From: Neisseria perflava
GTDB lineage: Bacteria > Pseudomonadota > Gammaproteobacteria > Burkholderiales > Neisseriaceae
Reading direction: 5' to 3'
Length of the DNA stretch: 64,000 nucleotides
NCBI RefSeq assembly: GCF_002863305.2
Contig: NZ_CP136962.1
Coordinates: forward strand, 2,232,001-2,296,000
Both the position numbers and the translations under genes were made by a program. The notes below the pieces were generated by a model. That model was not told where the DNA came from. It was given only the letters and a program-made list of their open reading frames with translations, and made no database searches. Of the stretch, positions 29,889 through 38,671 are shown one piece after another. Numbering within the stretch: the stretch's first letter is position 1; each line of letters starts with the position of its first letter.

Positions 29889-30779
29889 ATGCAAGACATC
29901 AAACCCCTGCTTGTTTTCACTGCCGTCCTCGAACACGGCAGCATGAACGCCGCCGCTGCCGCGCTGGGCATGACCCCGTCGGCGGTCAGCCAGCACATCA
30001 ACCGCCTTGAAACCCTGCACGGCATCAAGCTGTTAAACCGCAGTACGCGTAGCCTTTCGCCCACCGATGCCGGCCGCGCCTTGGGCGAATACTGCCGCCG
30101 CCTCGCCGCTACCTTGTCCGATACGCGTACCGTTATCGACAATCTGAAAACCGAACCTGTCGGCGAATTGCGGATTTCCCTGACTTCTACGGTCATCGAA
30201 TCCCGCGCTTTTCAGACGGCCTTTTCGCGATTGCAAACCGAGTTCCCTAAAATCCGTCCCGTCCTCAATTTCAGCGATACCTTGGACGACCTGCAACACA
30301 ATCAGACCGACATCGCCATACGCGGCGGCGACCGCGCTTTGGACGATCCCAATCTGGTCGCGCGCCATCTCGTTACCTGGCCGTACACCATTTGCGCCGC
30401 CCCCGATTATCTCGACCGCCATCCGCCCATCACCCATCCCGCGCAGCTTCATGCGCACCGCTGGCTGCATTTTTTACCTGTCCGCACCACCTTGCAAAAT
30501 GGTGAAGAAAGCTATTTTCTCGATATTTCCGACAGCATTGCCTGCACGCATTTGGCCGCTGTGCGTAGCTTGACCGAAAGCGGTTTCGGTTTGTCGTTGC
30601 AAGTGGGCGGCGAAGTGAGGGAGAGAATTGCACAAGGCCGTCTGAAAAGCGTTTTACCCGAATGGACATTGCCTCCGGTCAGCCTTTATTTGGTCACGCC
30701 TTATCGTGTGCAGTCTGCCAAAACCGAGGCTGCCGTGCGCATTTTTACTGAGAGTTTTGCCAAGGAAGGGGATTTATGA
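29889..30779 (+). CDS. LysR-family transcriptional regulator
   Basis: Encodes 296 residues. The winged HTH is at about 12-60 (SMNAAAAALGMTPSAVSQHINRLE, then LLNRSTRSLSPTDAGRAL), followed by a substrate-binding domain with DIAIRGG and ESGFGLSLQVG. This is the CrgA/AaeR-like subgroup of LysR proteins. It is divergent from the oxidoreductase at 29113, the usual layout for LysR control of a neighbour. Its stop overlaps the next gene's start (ATGA), so both are cotranslated. Confidence 0.93.
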   Translation: MQDIKPLLVFTAVLEHGSMNAAAAALGMTPSAVSQHINRLETLHGIKLLNRSTRSLSPTDAGRALGEYCRRLAATLSDTRTVIDNLKTEPVGELRISLTSTVIESRAFQTAFSRLQTEFPKIRPVLNFSDTLDDLQHNQTDIAIRGGDRALDDPNLVARHLVTWPYTICAAPDYLDRHPPITHPAQLHAHRWLHFLPVRTTLQNGEESYFLDISDSIACTHLAAVRSLTESGFGLSLQVGGEVRERIAQGRLKSVLPEWTLPPVSLYLVTPYRVQSAKTEAAVRIFTESFAKEGDL

Positions 30780-31048
30780 ACGCGGACAATTGGAGCGTTT
30801 ACCTGATTTTGTGTGAAAACGGCGCGTTTTATTGCGGCATCAGCAACCGTCCGCAAGAGCGATTTGCAACGCATTTGTCAGGAAAAGGCGCGAAATACAC
30901 GCGGTTGAACAAGCCTGTTGAGATGCGCATCGTTTCAGACGGCCTGAACAAAAGTGAAGCGCTGAAACGGGAAATCGGGATTAAGAAATTGACGGCGGAG
31001 CAGAAGCGGGAATTGTGGGCTGAAGCTGAAACATTGGCAAAAGACTAA
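30776..31048 (+). CDS. GIY-YIG domain protein, YhbQ-like
   Basis: Encodes 90 residues. A single GIY-YIG-type nuclease domain: VYLILCENGAFYCGIS holds both strands, with VYL and YCG in place of GIY and YIG; then R in RPQERFATHLSGKGAKYTR, and the Glu in KSEALKREIGIKKL. The lone-domain YhbQ/UPF0213 proteins are candidate structure-specific nucleases. An in-frame DUS encodes VSDGL. It overlaps the LysR stop by 4 nt. Confidence 0.88.
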   Translation: MNADNWSVYLILCENGAFYCGISNRPQERFATHLSGKGAKYTRLNKPVEMRIVSDGLNKSEALKREIGIKKLTAEQKRELWAEAETLAKD

Positions 31049-31515
31049 TGGCAGCAATGGATTAAATTGTCGTCGGAATATGAATAACCACATAAATAGG
31101 TAAGTCTGCTGGTGTGTTTTGCATAGGCAAGCGGCAAATGTTTATTAACATAATTCAAAAAGGCCGTCTGAAACCTGATTGGGATTCAGACGGCCTTTTT
31201 GAGATGGGGATGGCTTTCAGGTTGACGCTACTCATGGAGAAGTAGGTAAAAAGTTGAATTCTAAAAGAAACTTTGAAAATAAAATGAGTAACTGATTGAA
31301 CAATAAAATGAAAGTTATCGCGCTTCATGACAAATGGGGTAAATTTCTATCCGAGTAGAGAGGTGGTGTCAATATGTTTTTCAGTTTTTGAGACAAAATC
31401 TGATTTATACCAATATTTATTATAGTGTAGGTCGAAAGTATTAGTTTCTATGCTAGAATTTTTAAGCTGTTTATATAAAACAGTGATTTAAACTAAAACT
31501 AAGGAAAGACCGAAC
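31049..31515. promoter_or_regulatory. Intergenic region upstream of the cytochrome lipoprotein
   Basis: 467 bp. A DUS hairpin terminator (31158-31200) ends the LysR/GIY-YIG operon. Beyond it is AT-rich non-coding DNA; CTAGAAT near 31453 and TATAAA near 31475 are possible -10 elements. TAAGGAAAGACCGAAC before 31516 is the ribosome-binding site. No gene seen. Confidence 0.5.
31158..31200. terminator. DUS hairpin terminator after the LysR/GIY-YIG pair
   Basis: AAAAAGGCCGTCTGAAA, 13-nt loop, complement, CCTTTTTG. Confidence 0.85.
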
Positions 31516-32046
31516 ATGAACAAATTACTGATTGCCGTAATGATGATGGCTGGTTTGACAGCTTGTTCCCAAGAGGCTAAACAGGAGACACAAGAGACTG
31601 CTCAAGCCGTTGCATCTGAAGTTAAAAACGAAGTTGCTTCTGCTGCCGATGCTGCATCTGCCGCTCAAGAAGCTGCCGATAAAGCCGAAGCCGCTGCCAG
31701 CAAAGCAGAGGGAGCCGCTAAACCTGAAGAAGCGGCCAAGCCTGAAGAGAAAACCGAAGCGCCTGCCGCTGAAGCCAAGCCTGCCGAATCCGCCAAAGTG
31801 GACGGCAAAGCTGTTTTTGAAGCGAACTGTAAAGCATGCCACAGCGGCTTGATTCCCGGTGCTCCTGCCATAGGCAAAAAAGAAGACTGGGCGCCTCGCA
31901 TTAAACAAGGTAAAGACACCTTGCACAAACACGCCCTCGAAGGCTTTAATTCCATGCCTGCCAAAGGAGGCAACGGCAGCTTGAGCGACGACGAAGTGAA
32001 AGCCGCAGTTGACTACATGGCCAACGAATCCGGCGCTAAATTCTAA
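31516..32046 (+). CDS. Monohaem c-type cytochrome lipoprotein (cytochrome c5-like)
   Basis: Encodes 176 residues. The signal peptide ends in lipobox LTAC with lipidated Cys17. An Ala/Glu/Lys/Pro-rich linker (about 20-92) acts as a spacer. A single class I haem domain follows, with CKACH at 105-109 and a likely axial Met in FNSMPAKGG. Resembles cytochrome c5 and soluble electron carriers to terminal oxidases. A lipid anchor with a long flexible tether suggests shuttling between bc1 and an oxidase or nitrite reductase. The haem is attached by the CcsBA system found at 48740-51935. Confidence 0.9.
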   Translation: MNKLLIAVMMMAGLTACSQEAKQETQETAQAVASEVKNEVASAADAASAAQEAADKAEAAASKAEGAAKPEEAAKPEEKTEAPAAEAKPAESAKVDGKAVFEANCKACHSGLIPGAPAIGKKEDWAPRIKQGKDTLHKHALEGFNSMPAKGGNGSLSDDEVKAAVDYMANESGAKF

Positions 32047-32060
32047 ATCGCACCGATTGA

Positions 32061-32091
32061 AACGCACCTTGCCACAAGGTGCGTTTTTTAT
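32061..32091 (+). terminator. Rho-independent terminator of the cytochrome gene
   Basis: AACGCACCTT, loop GCCAC, AAGGTGCGTT then TTTTAT: a 10-bp perfect stem with a T-run. Confidence 0.9.
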
Positions 32092-32208
32092 ATTCAGGCG
32101 GATGAAAGTTGAAATAGGGCCGATAAACGGGCAAAGGCCGTCTGAAACATTTTATTTTGAAGCGCAATCGGCTAAAATCAGGCGAATTATTTTATGCAGG
32201 AGCAAACC

Positions 32209-32922
32209 ATGAGCAATCAACACGACAACGTAGATGCCGGCGAAATCGCCAAATTCAGCCAAATCGCCGACAAATGGTGGGATAAAAACGGCGAATTCAA
32301 GCCCCTGCATGACATCAACCCCTTGCGCCTCGACTATATCGACGGCTATGCCGGATTGGCAGGCAAACGCGTGCTGGATGTAGGCTGCGGCGGCGGTATT
32401 TTGTCGGAAAGCATGGCCAAACGCGGTGCAGAACACGTGACCGGCATCGATATGGCGGAAAAATCCCTGCAAACCGCCGCTGCCCATGCGGCCGCTCAAC
32501 ACGTTGCCAATATCGATTACCGCTGCATCCGCGTCGAAGACCTCGCCGCCGAGCAGCCGCACAGCTTCGATGTGGTAACGTGTATGGAAATGATGGAACA
32601 CGTTCCCGATCCGTCTGCCATCGTTCAAGCCTGTGCGAAACTGGTCAAACCCGACGGCATGGTGTTTTTCTCCACCATCAACCGCAATCCCAAATCTTAT
32701 CTGCATCTGATTGTCGGTGCAGAATATCTGTTGAAATTCGTCCCCAAAGGCACGCACGACTGGAAAAAATTTATCACGCCGGCAGAACTCGCTCGCATGT
32801 GCCGCCAAGCCGGATTGGATACCGTCGGAAGCAAGGGCATGACCTATAATTTGTTGAGCGGCCGTTATTCTTTGTGCGACTCAACCGAAGTCAACTACAT
32901 GGTGGCCTGCCGTCCGGCGTAA
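32209..32922 (+). CDS. ubiG: Ubiquinone biosynthesis O-methyltransferase UbiG
   Basis: Encodes 237 residues from ATG 32209 ([20 protein letters not shown]), preceded by GCAGGAGCAAACC; the ATG at 32194 has no site. It makes both O-methylations of ubiquinone synthesis with SAM. The UbiG N-terminus [20 protein letters not shown], motif [14 protein letters not shown], and post-[13 protein letters not shown] are all present, as is [15 protein letters not shown]. Cytoplasmic, membrane-associated. Single gene with a DUS at 32134 upstream. Confidence 0.98.
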   Translation: MSNQHDNVDAGEIAKFSQIADKWWDKNGEFKPLHDINPLRLDYIDGYAGLAGKRVLDVGCGGGILSESMAKRGAEHVTGIDMAEKSLQTAAAHAAAQHVANIDYRCIRVEDLAAEQPHSFDVVTCMEMMEHVPDPSAIVQACAKLVKPDGMVFFSTINRNPKSYLHLIVGAEYLLKFVPKGTHDWKKFITPAELARMCRQAGLDTVGSKGMTYNLLSGRYSLCDSTEVNYMVACRPA

Positions 32923-33024
32923 GGCTACACGGATAAAACACAAGGGCTTGCCCAATATTTGAAACGGTATGTCGAAAGCAGCTCGATACAAATATCGGTA
33001 AGGCAAATCAGGCCGTCTGAAAAG

Positions 33025-33056
33025 AAAAAAGGCATGTGCGATACATGCCTTTTTTG
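33025..33056 (-). terminator. Terminator of the CYTH gene
   Basis: AAAAAAGGCATGT, loop, ACATGCCTTTTTTG; an 8-bp stem with A/T tracts, active on both strands. A DUS precedes it at 33010. Confidence 0.85.
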
Positions 33057-33073
33057 TATGTGGGTTGTACTCG

Positions 33074-33544
33074 TTATTCCGTCCAAGACGAATATGGATG
33101 TTTGCTCAGATACGCATTGGTGAATTTACCGTCTGCCGTGATTTCCTTGCCCAACCAAGACGGTTTGGAGAACTCGGTATCTTCAGACGGCAATTCGATT
33201 TCCGCCACAATCAATGGCGCATTGTCGCCGAAATATTCGTCGATTTCATACACAAAGCCTTCAAATTCGGCCCGGTAGCGGTATTTTTCCATTTTAAACG
33301 GACACATATCCGCCATCATCGCTTGCGCGTGAGCCAGCGGGATTTCGTATTCAAACTCGCTGCGCGTCATGTCGGAAATATAGCCTTTCAGGGTCAGCCA
33401 GGCTTGCGAACCGATAATCCGCACACGGATGGTGCGCTCTTTTTCCACGCTCAAATAGCCCTGTTGCAACACCAGAGGCTCGCTTGCCGCTTCGCGCCAA
33501 CTGTCATCCGCCAGCAAAAAGCGGCGTTCGATTTCGATCGTCAT
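33074..33544 (-). CDS. CYTH domain protein (triphosphate tunnel metalloenzyme-like)
   Basis: Encodes 156 residues, a single CYTH domain. The ExExK/R signature is MTIEIERRFLL (E4, E6, R8), and alternating charged beta-strands follow: RTIRVRIIGSQAWLTLKG, EFEYEIP, KYRYRAEF, YEIDEYFGD, IVAEIELPSED. Relatives hydrolyse inorganic triphosphate or bind nucleotides. The specific substrate is unknown. Cytoplasmic. It shares its upstream region with hemJ on the same strand, 38 nt apart. Confidence 0.9.
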   Translation of the reverse strand: MTIEIERRFLLADDSWREAASEPLVLQQGYLSVEKERTIRVRIIGSQAWLTLKGYISDMTRSEFEYEIPLAHAQAMMADMCPFKMEKYRYRAEFEGFVYEIDEYFGDNAPLIVAEIELPSEDTEFSKPSWLGKEITADGKFTNAYLSKHPYSSWTE

Positions 33545-33582
33545 GAATTCTTTCCTTATTTACCAAACAAGCCGTCTGAAGA

Positions 33583-34002
33583 TCAAAACGGCTTGAAAAC
33601 CACCATATAAAGCGCGGCCACCATCATCAATACGGGGAGTTCGTTGAATACCCGATACCAGCGGTGCGAATACACATTGCTGCCGTTTTGAAAATGGCGC
33701 AGCAGCAGGCCACAATAAAGCTGGTAAGCCAAGAGCAGCAGGCCGCACAATAATTTAACCGCCAGCCAGCCGTTGCCCCACCAATTATTGATAAACCCGA
33801 TGGCCGCGCCAAATATCAGCGTTCCCCAGCCCAAAGGCGACATAAAGCGGTACAGCCGCCGCGACATATCCGTCAGCCGTACATATTCCACGCTGCCAGG
33901 CTCTAATTGCGCCAGATTCACATAAATCCGCGGCAGATAAAACAGTCCGGCAAACCAAGAAATTACAAAAAACACATGCAGCAGCTTAAACCACAAATAC
34001 AT
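33583..34002 (-). CDS. hemJ: HemJ-type protoporphyrinogen IX oxidase (UPF0093 membrane protein)
   Basis: Encodes 139 residues with four hydrophobic segments. The opening WFKLLHVFFVISWFAGLFYLPRIYV with its His is the HemJ signature, and RFNELP appears as RVFNELPVLMMVAALYMVVFKPF at the C-terminus. HemJ oxidises protoporphyrinogen IX to protoporphyrin IX in the inner membrane, the penultimate step of haem synthesis, in bacteria lacking HemG or HemY. Probably cotranscribed with the CYTH gene. Confidence 0.88.
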   Translation of the reverse strand: MYLWFKLLHVFFVISWFAGLFYLPRIYVNLAQLEPGSVEYVRLTDMSRRLYRFMSPLGWGTLIFGAAIGFINNWWGNGWLAVKLLCGLLLLAYQLYCGLLLRHFQNGSNVYSHRWYRVFNELPVLMMVAALYMVVFKPF

Positions 34003-34236
34003 TTCAGACGGCCTTAAAACCTAAAACCATTATTTTATCCGCAATACTGCTTAAGCCAAAACAAAATAGTCAAAACAATCCGATTTAGTGCGCCGCAACA
34101 ATGTGTTGCAGGCACAAAATTACCCAAAAACCAAATTGTAAATTCCGCAACAATATGCAAGTTGAGATATGCACGATGCAAAAAACTTGTTAGAATCCTA
34201 TGCTATTTAATTATAAAAACATTATGGACGGAAAAC
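34003..34236. promoter_or_regulatory. Divergent region between hemJ and the 87-aa orphan
   Basis: 234 bp, AT-rich. CCGCAACAATGTG (34093) and CCGCAACAATATG (34145) form an imperfect direct repeat 52 bp apart, each next to a TGCA-containing dyad. A TTGTTA (34187) and TATAAA (34212) are a poor promoter match with 19-bp spacing. No gene in it. Confidence 0.4.
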
Positions 34237-34500
34237 ATGAAACAATTCGAAATCAGCAACAGCGTCAGGAAAGAGCTTAGCAACTACCTGAATACGCGCA
34301 ATCTAAACCTTAAAGCCGCCATGGACAACGAAACAACCAATGGCGAAGTCGCAGCCATTGTTCACGCAGGATTGCCGGCGATGATTCGGAAAATCTATTC
34401 TTTGGAAAAAATGAAAACCTTTTTCTGGACGAAAAAAGATTTGATGATGGAATTTATCAATATGCGCTTGAATGCCGGCGATAAAAAGGGCAAAAATTAA
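34237..34500 (+). CDS. Hypothetical protein, 87 aa
   Basis: Encodes 87 residues from ATG 34237, preceded by GGACGGAAAAC. Cytoplasmic, basic C-terminus (LNAGDKKGKN), mainly helical; no signal or membrane segment. The middle has AAIVHAGLPAMIRKIYSLEKMKTFFW. I recognise no family. A nucleic-acid-binding role is possible from the charge but not shown. Isolated between hemJ (divergent) and prlC (convergent). Confidence 0.65.
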   Translation: MKQFEISNSVRKELSNYLNTRNLNLKAAMDNETTNGEVAAIVHAGLPAMIRKIYSLEKMKTFFWTKKDLMMEFINMRLNAGDKKGKN

Positions 34501-34612
34501 TTTTAGCGATGGGCCGGGGGAGATTGGGGTTTGAAATACGTGCTTCAGTTTCTTCCGAAAAAATTGTTAGAGATTGGACGTATTTATTGTTCCTCATTAA
34601 TTGTGCCAACCG

Positions 34613-34645
34613 AAAGGCCGTCTGAAACATTTCAGACGGCCTTTA
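34613..34645. terminator. DUS hairpin terminator
   Basis: AAAGGCCGTCTGAAA, loop CA, complement with CCTTTAAT. Shared by the 87-aa orphan and prlC, which converge. Confidence 0.8.
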
Positions 34646-34690
34646 ATTTTGAATCAGCAACCGTTCTGTTTAAAACGGCGGGTTTTCAAA

Positions 34691-36727
34691 TCAAGCTGCG
34701 TTGTCGAAACCGCTGTGGCGGAGCAGGGCATCCAGGCTTGGTTCGCGGCCGCGGAAGGCTTTGAAGGATTCGGCTGCACTGCGCGAACCGCCGACGGCCA
34801 GTATTTCTTCCCAGAAGCGGCGGCCGGTTTCGGCAACATCGTTGCTTTCTTCAAACGCCGCATAAGCGTCTGCACTCAAAACTTCCGCCCATGCATAGCT
34901 GTAATAGCCTGCGGAGTAGCCGCCGGCGAAGATGTGGCTGAAGCTCAAGGCAAAGCGGTTGTATGCCGGCGGTTGGGTCACGGCGACTTCTTGACGCACT
35001 TTGTCCAAGATTTGCGGCCATTCTTTCAGACGGGCTTCATCTTCCTGATGGTAGATTTCCATGTCGAAGAGGGCAAATTCCATTTGACGGACGAGGAACA
35101 TACCGCGTTGGAAGTTTTTGGCCGCGTGCATTTTGTCGAACAGCTCTTTCGGCAATACCGCGCCGGTTTCTTCGTGCGAGGACATTTGTGCCAATACGTC
35201 GTATTCCCAAACGAAATTTTCCATGAATTGGCTGGGCAGCTCGACCGCGTCCCATTCGACGCCGTTGATGCCGGATACGCCCACTTCGTCAACCTGGGTC
35301 AACAAGTGGTGCAGGCCATGGCCGGTTTCGTGGAAGAGGGTGATGATTTCGTCGTGGCTCAAGCGCGCCTCTTTGTCGCCGACCGGCGGGGTAAAGTTGC
35401 AGACGAGGTAGGCAGTCGGCAGTTGCAGCGTACCGTCGGCGAAACGGCGGCGGCTTTTGTAGCCGTCCATCCATGCGCCGCCGCGTTTGCCTTCGCGTGC
35501 GTACAAGTCCATGTAAACGCCGCCGATGGTCTGGCCGTCTTGTTTCAGCTCGAAATAGCGCACGTCTTTGTGCCAAACGGGGACGGTTTTTTCAGCCAGC
35601 TCGATGCCGTAGAGTTTTTTGATTTGGGCAAACAGGCCTGCCAATACTTTGCTGATAGGGAAGTATTTTTTCACTTCGGTTTCGCTGAAGGCGTATTTGG
35701 CTTGGCGCAGTTTTTCGGCGGCGTAGCTCAAATCCCAAGATTGCGGATCTTCGATATTCAGGTTTTCTCGCGCAAAGGCTTTGATTTCGGCAAAGTCTTT
35801 TTCGGCAAACGGTTTGGCGCGGCGGGCAAGGTCGTGCAGGAAGTTTAAAACCTGTTCGGGCGTATCCGCCATTTTGGTTGCCAGAGACAGCTCGGCGTAG
35901 TTTTTGAAGCCGAGCAGTTTGGCGGTTTTCAGCGCGTTTGCGAGGGTTTGTTCGACGTTGGCCGTGTTGTCGAATTTGCCTTCGTCAGACAATTCGCTGG
36001 CACGGGTAACGTAGGCACGGTAGATTTGTTCGCGCAGTTCGCGGTTGTCGGCGTATTGGATAACGGCGAGGTAGTGCGGAATCTGCAGGCCGATTTTGTA
36101 GCCTGTTTTGCCTTCGCTTTGCGCAGCGGCGGCAAACATGGCGATGGAGTCTTCGGGAATGCCGGCAAGCGGCGCGGCATCATCAAAGTAAATGCCGAAA
36201 GCGTCGGTCGCGTCTTGGATGTTTTGTGCGAATTTGGCACCCAGTTGCGCGCCTTCGGTTTGCAGTTGCGCCAGTTCTGCCTGCTGTTCGGGCGGCAATT
36301 CGGCACCGCTGAGGACGAAGTCGCGCAAGTCGTGGTTGAGCTTGGTTTGCTGCGCTTGGGAGAGGGTGTCGAACTCGGCAGAATTTTTGATGATTTTGAA
36401 GCGGTTGTACAACTCGATGTCTTGACCGATTTCGGTGAAGAAAATGGTGATTTCAGGCATCAATTCGTTGTATACGACACGCAGCTCGGGCGTATCGACG
36501 ACGGAGTTGAGATGGGAAACCACGCTCCAAATGCGGCCGACGCGTTCGGTAATGTCGGTCAGTTTTTCGACGGTGTTTGCCCAGTCGGTGTGCGTTTGCG
36601 CTTTGATGGCGGCGATTTGTTCGCGCGCTTCGGCAATGGCGGTTTGCAGGGCGGGTTTGATGTCTTCGGTTTTGATTTGGTCGAAACGGGGTTCTTCGCC
36701 CAAGTGGAGCAGGACGTTGTCGCTCAT
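34691..36727 (-). CDS. prlC: Oligopeptidase A
   Basis: Encodes 678 residues (E. coli 680), an M3 zinc metallopeptidase. The catalytic HETGH lies in ITLFHETGHGLHHLL near residue 465, with the third zinc ligand Glu in the downstream helix GVEWDAVELPSQFMENF. It degrades signal peptides and other oligopeptides in the cytoplasm. No signal peptide. Preceded by CAGGAGAAACC. Monocistronic; a DUS hairpin lies upstream at 36751. Confidence 0.98.
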   Translation of the reverse strand: MSDNVLLHLGEEPRFDQIKTEDIKPALQTAIAEAREQIAAIKAQTHTDWANTVEKLTDITERVGRIWSVVSHLNSVVDTPELRVVYNELMPEITIFFTEIGQDIELYNRFKIIKNSAEFDTLSQAQQTKLNHDLRDFVLSGAELPPEQQAELAQLQTEGAQLGAKFAQNIQDATDAFGIYFDDAAPLAGIPEDSIAMFAAAAQSEGKTGYKIGLQIPHYLAVIQYADNRELREQIYRAYVTRASELSDEGKFDNTANVEQTLANALKTAKLLGFKNYAELSLATKMADTPEQVLNFLHDLARRAKPFAEKDFAEIKAFARENLNIEDPQSWDLSYAAEKLRQAKYAFSETEVKKYFPISKVLAGLFAQIKKLYGIELAEKTVPVWHKDVRYFELKQDGQTIGGVYMDLYAREGKRGGAWMDGYKSRRRFADGTLQLPTAYLVCNFTPPVGDKEARLSHDEIITLFHETGHGLHHLLTQVDEVGVSGINGVEWDAVELPSQFMENFVWEYDVLAQMSSHEETGAVLPKELFDKMHAAKNFQRGMFLVRQMEFALFDMEIYHQEDEARLKEWPQILDKVRQEVAVTQPPAYNRFALSFSHIFAGGYSAGYYSYAWAEVLSADAYAAFEESNDVAETGRRFWEEILAVGGSRSAAESFKAFRGREPSLDALLRHSGFDNAA

Positions 36728-36750
36728 ATGGTTTCTCCTGAATAAGATGG

Positions 36751-36780
36751 ATTCAGACGGCCTTGTGGCCGTCTGAAAAG
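36751..36780. terminator. Tight DUS hairpin
   Basis: TTCAGACGGCC-TTGT-GGCCGTCTGAA, a perfect 11-bp stem with a 4-nt loop, arms in the opposite order to most DUS pairs here. It lies between prlC and the upstream glycosyltransferase-like gene. Confidence 0.7.
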
Positions 36781-36848
36781 AAAACGATAGGCGTTATATG
36801 GTGGCAGACAGACAGAATTAAAGTGTTCCGCCTATCTATCAACCAATC

Positions 36849-37715
36849 TTATTCTGCGCCGCGCGGATTGGCGTGCAATGGTGCGGCCAGCTCGAGGCGC
36901 ATAGTGGTGCCTTCTGGGGCATAAACCGCATTGGCAACATTGGTTTGCAGGGATTCGGCAAACGAGCCGCGATACACTTTTGCGCCTTGGTGGGTCAGGT
37001 TGGATTGTACGTCGACGTACACTTCTCCGCCGATTTGACGCCAGAGGTGGCAGAAGGTGTAGTCTTCGGACAGATAGCGTTTGCTTTCAGGATCGACCAT
37101 GCAGTCGAAGAAGCGGTAGTGCAGGCCTTTGTTTTCCGGGCTGTAGTCGCTGTCGGAGACGTAGTTCAACTCGGGGTAGGCCTCTATCATTTTTTCAAAT
37201 ACGCTGCGTTTGATAACCATGAAGCCGGTTGGTGCGTCATGAACCTTCATAAAGCCTTCTTCATCGACTTTCAGGACGATTTCGCCGTTTTCATTTTTGT
37301 CGTTGGTATTGACGGTGTAAGAAGTGTACATGCGCTCGAAATCGGCTTGGGTCATGCCGGCAGGAAGGCCTGCTTGGGGCCAGTTTTCGCGTTTGAGTGG
37401 ATAAACGCCGGCTACAACGTCTTTATCGGCCAAGAGCAGGCGGTAGAATGAGTCGGGAGAGAAGCCGATGTCGGAGTCAATCCAGAATAAATGCGTCCAT
37501 TCTTTGTTTTCCAAAAATTTGGCCACGCAGTTGTTGCGCGCGCGCGTAATCAGGCTTTCGCCGCGCTGCATCATTACTTGCAGCGGCAGGCCGAGGGAGG
37601 CGTTGGTGTGGACGATGTTCAGAAGCGAGAGGGTGTAGTTGTGGAAATATTTGCCGTCATGGCTGGGGGTCATAATGACGGGATACATTTCGGCAAGGGC
37701 TGATTCGGGCAACAT
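36849..37715 (-). CDS. Glycosyltransferase-like protein (GT-A fold)
   Basis: Encodes 288 residues, no signal peptide. Opens VIMTPSHDGKYFHNYTLSLLN and continues LITRARNNCVAKFLENKEWTHLFWIDSDIGF, where DSD is the metal-binding DXD of a GT-A fold, near residue 80. Later FMVIKRSVFEKM and SEDYTFCHLWRQIGGEVYVDV are typical of GT2-like enzymes whose acidic SED acts in catalysis. Sugar and acceptor unknown. It stands alone, not in a polysaccharide cluster. Confidence 0.75.
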   Translation of the reverse strand: MLPESALAEMYPVIMTPSHDGKYFHNYTLSLLNIVHTNASLGLPLQVMMQRGESLITRARNNCVAKFLENKEWTHLFWIDSDIGFSPDSFYRLLLADKDVVAGVYPLKRENWPQAGLPAGMTQADFERMYTSYTVNTNDKNENGEIVLKVDEEGFMKVHDAPTGFMVIKRSVFEKMIEAYPELNYVSDSDYSPENKGLHYRFFDCMVDPESKRYLSEDYTFCHLWRQIGGEVYVDVQSNLTHQGAKVYRGSFAESLQTNVANAVYAPEGTTMRLELAAPLHANPRGAE

Positions 37716-37786
37716 GACTTTTCCTTATTGTTGATTGTGAACTTCATTATTGTAAGGGATTTGATTGTATCAATAAACAAACCGTA

Positions 37787-38650
37787 CTATTTTGTTTGGT
37801 TGATCAGTCGGTATTGCGTGCGCAAAAATTCGTCTAAGACGGCCTGTTGTATTTCCAGCCGTTTGGAAACGGGGGAGGCGAAGCGTACGATGATGTGGTA
37901 CACCTTGTCATCATGCGGCACGCGGGACACGCGCGGCTGGGCGGCGGGGGTAATAAAGAGTTTTTGCGCTTGAACGTTTTCCAAATATTGTTGGATAACG
38001 GGAACATAGGCTGCGCACAACGGATCAAGAACGGCTTTCAGACGGCCTATGATTTCGTCCGAATCCAAATGAATCGGCACGGGGATTTCCACCGTATGAA
38101 TCACATAATTACCCAAAATATTGTCGCGGCGCACGGTATGGCTCAAAAGCAGGCTGTTGGGAAACGAGAGCGTTTTGCCGGAAAGTTGGCCGATCAACGG
38201 ATTAGGGCCGATTTGCATCATCAGCGTGTTCAGCATATTGATATCGACCACCCGTCCGCGCAGGCCGTTGATTTCGATGTAGTCGCCGATGGAGTATTGT
38301 TTGGTTACCGAGCGCAGGATGCTGCCGGACAAACACATAATCAGCTCTTTGGTTGCCACCACAATCGCCGCGGCTACTGCAAACATCGACAAGGCCAAAG
38401 TTTGAATCTGTGCCGCCCAAATCATCGCCAGCCCGAGCAGGATCAGCAGCATGGTCACGTTGCGGCTGACCACCAGCGAACGGCGTTTATTTTCGATACT
38501 CAAATCCGGATGGCTGCGAAAATGCGCCGAGAGCAAGATGCTGCGCCCGGCAATGACGGCCACAATCATCAATACCGACATCAATGCCGATTTGATGATT
38601 TCTTCACTGACAGGCAAAGCGTTCAGCCATTCATGCATGGTGTTCCACAT
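37787..38650 (-). CDS. MscS-family mechanosensitive channel
   Basis: Encodes 287 residues (E. coli MscS 286). Three N-terminal hydrophobic segments are seen: ALMSVLMIVAVIAG, NVTMLLILLGLAMIWAAQ, and the pore helix LSMFAVAAAIVVATKELIMCLSGSILR. The MscS beta domain follows with YSIGDYIEINGLRGRVVDI and FPNSLLLS, then the C-terminal alpha/beta cage. It opens on hypo-osmotic shock and releases solutes across the inner membrane. Next to, but separate from, the Mrr-N-like gene. Confidence 0.93.
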   Translation of the reverse strand: MWNTMHEWLNALPVSEEIIKSALMSVLMIVAVIAGRSILLSAHFRSHPDLSIENKRRSLVVSRNVTMLLILLGLAMIWAAQIQTLALSMFAVAAAIVVATKELIMCLSGSILRSVTKQYSIGDYIEINGLRGRVVDINMLNTLMMQIGPNPLIGQLSGKTLSFPNSLLLSHTVRRDNILGNYVIHTVEIPVPIHLDSDEIIGRLKAVLDPLCAAYVPVIQQYLENVQAQKLFITPAAQPRVSRVPHDDKVYHIIVRFASPVSKRLEIQQAVLDEFLRTQYRLINQTK

Positions 38651-38671
38651 AATCCTGTTTCCTTTCCCTTC

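Noticed and set aside
34601..35848. 415-codon plus-strand frame over prlC
   Set aside because: Antisense shadow of prlC; begins within a DUS hairpin.
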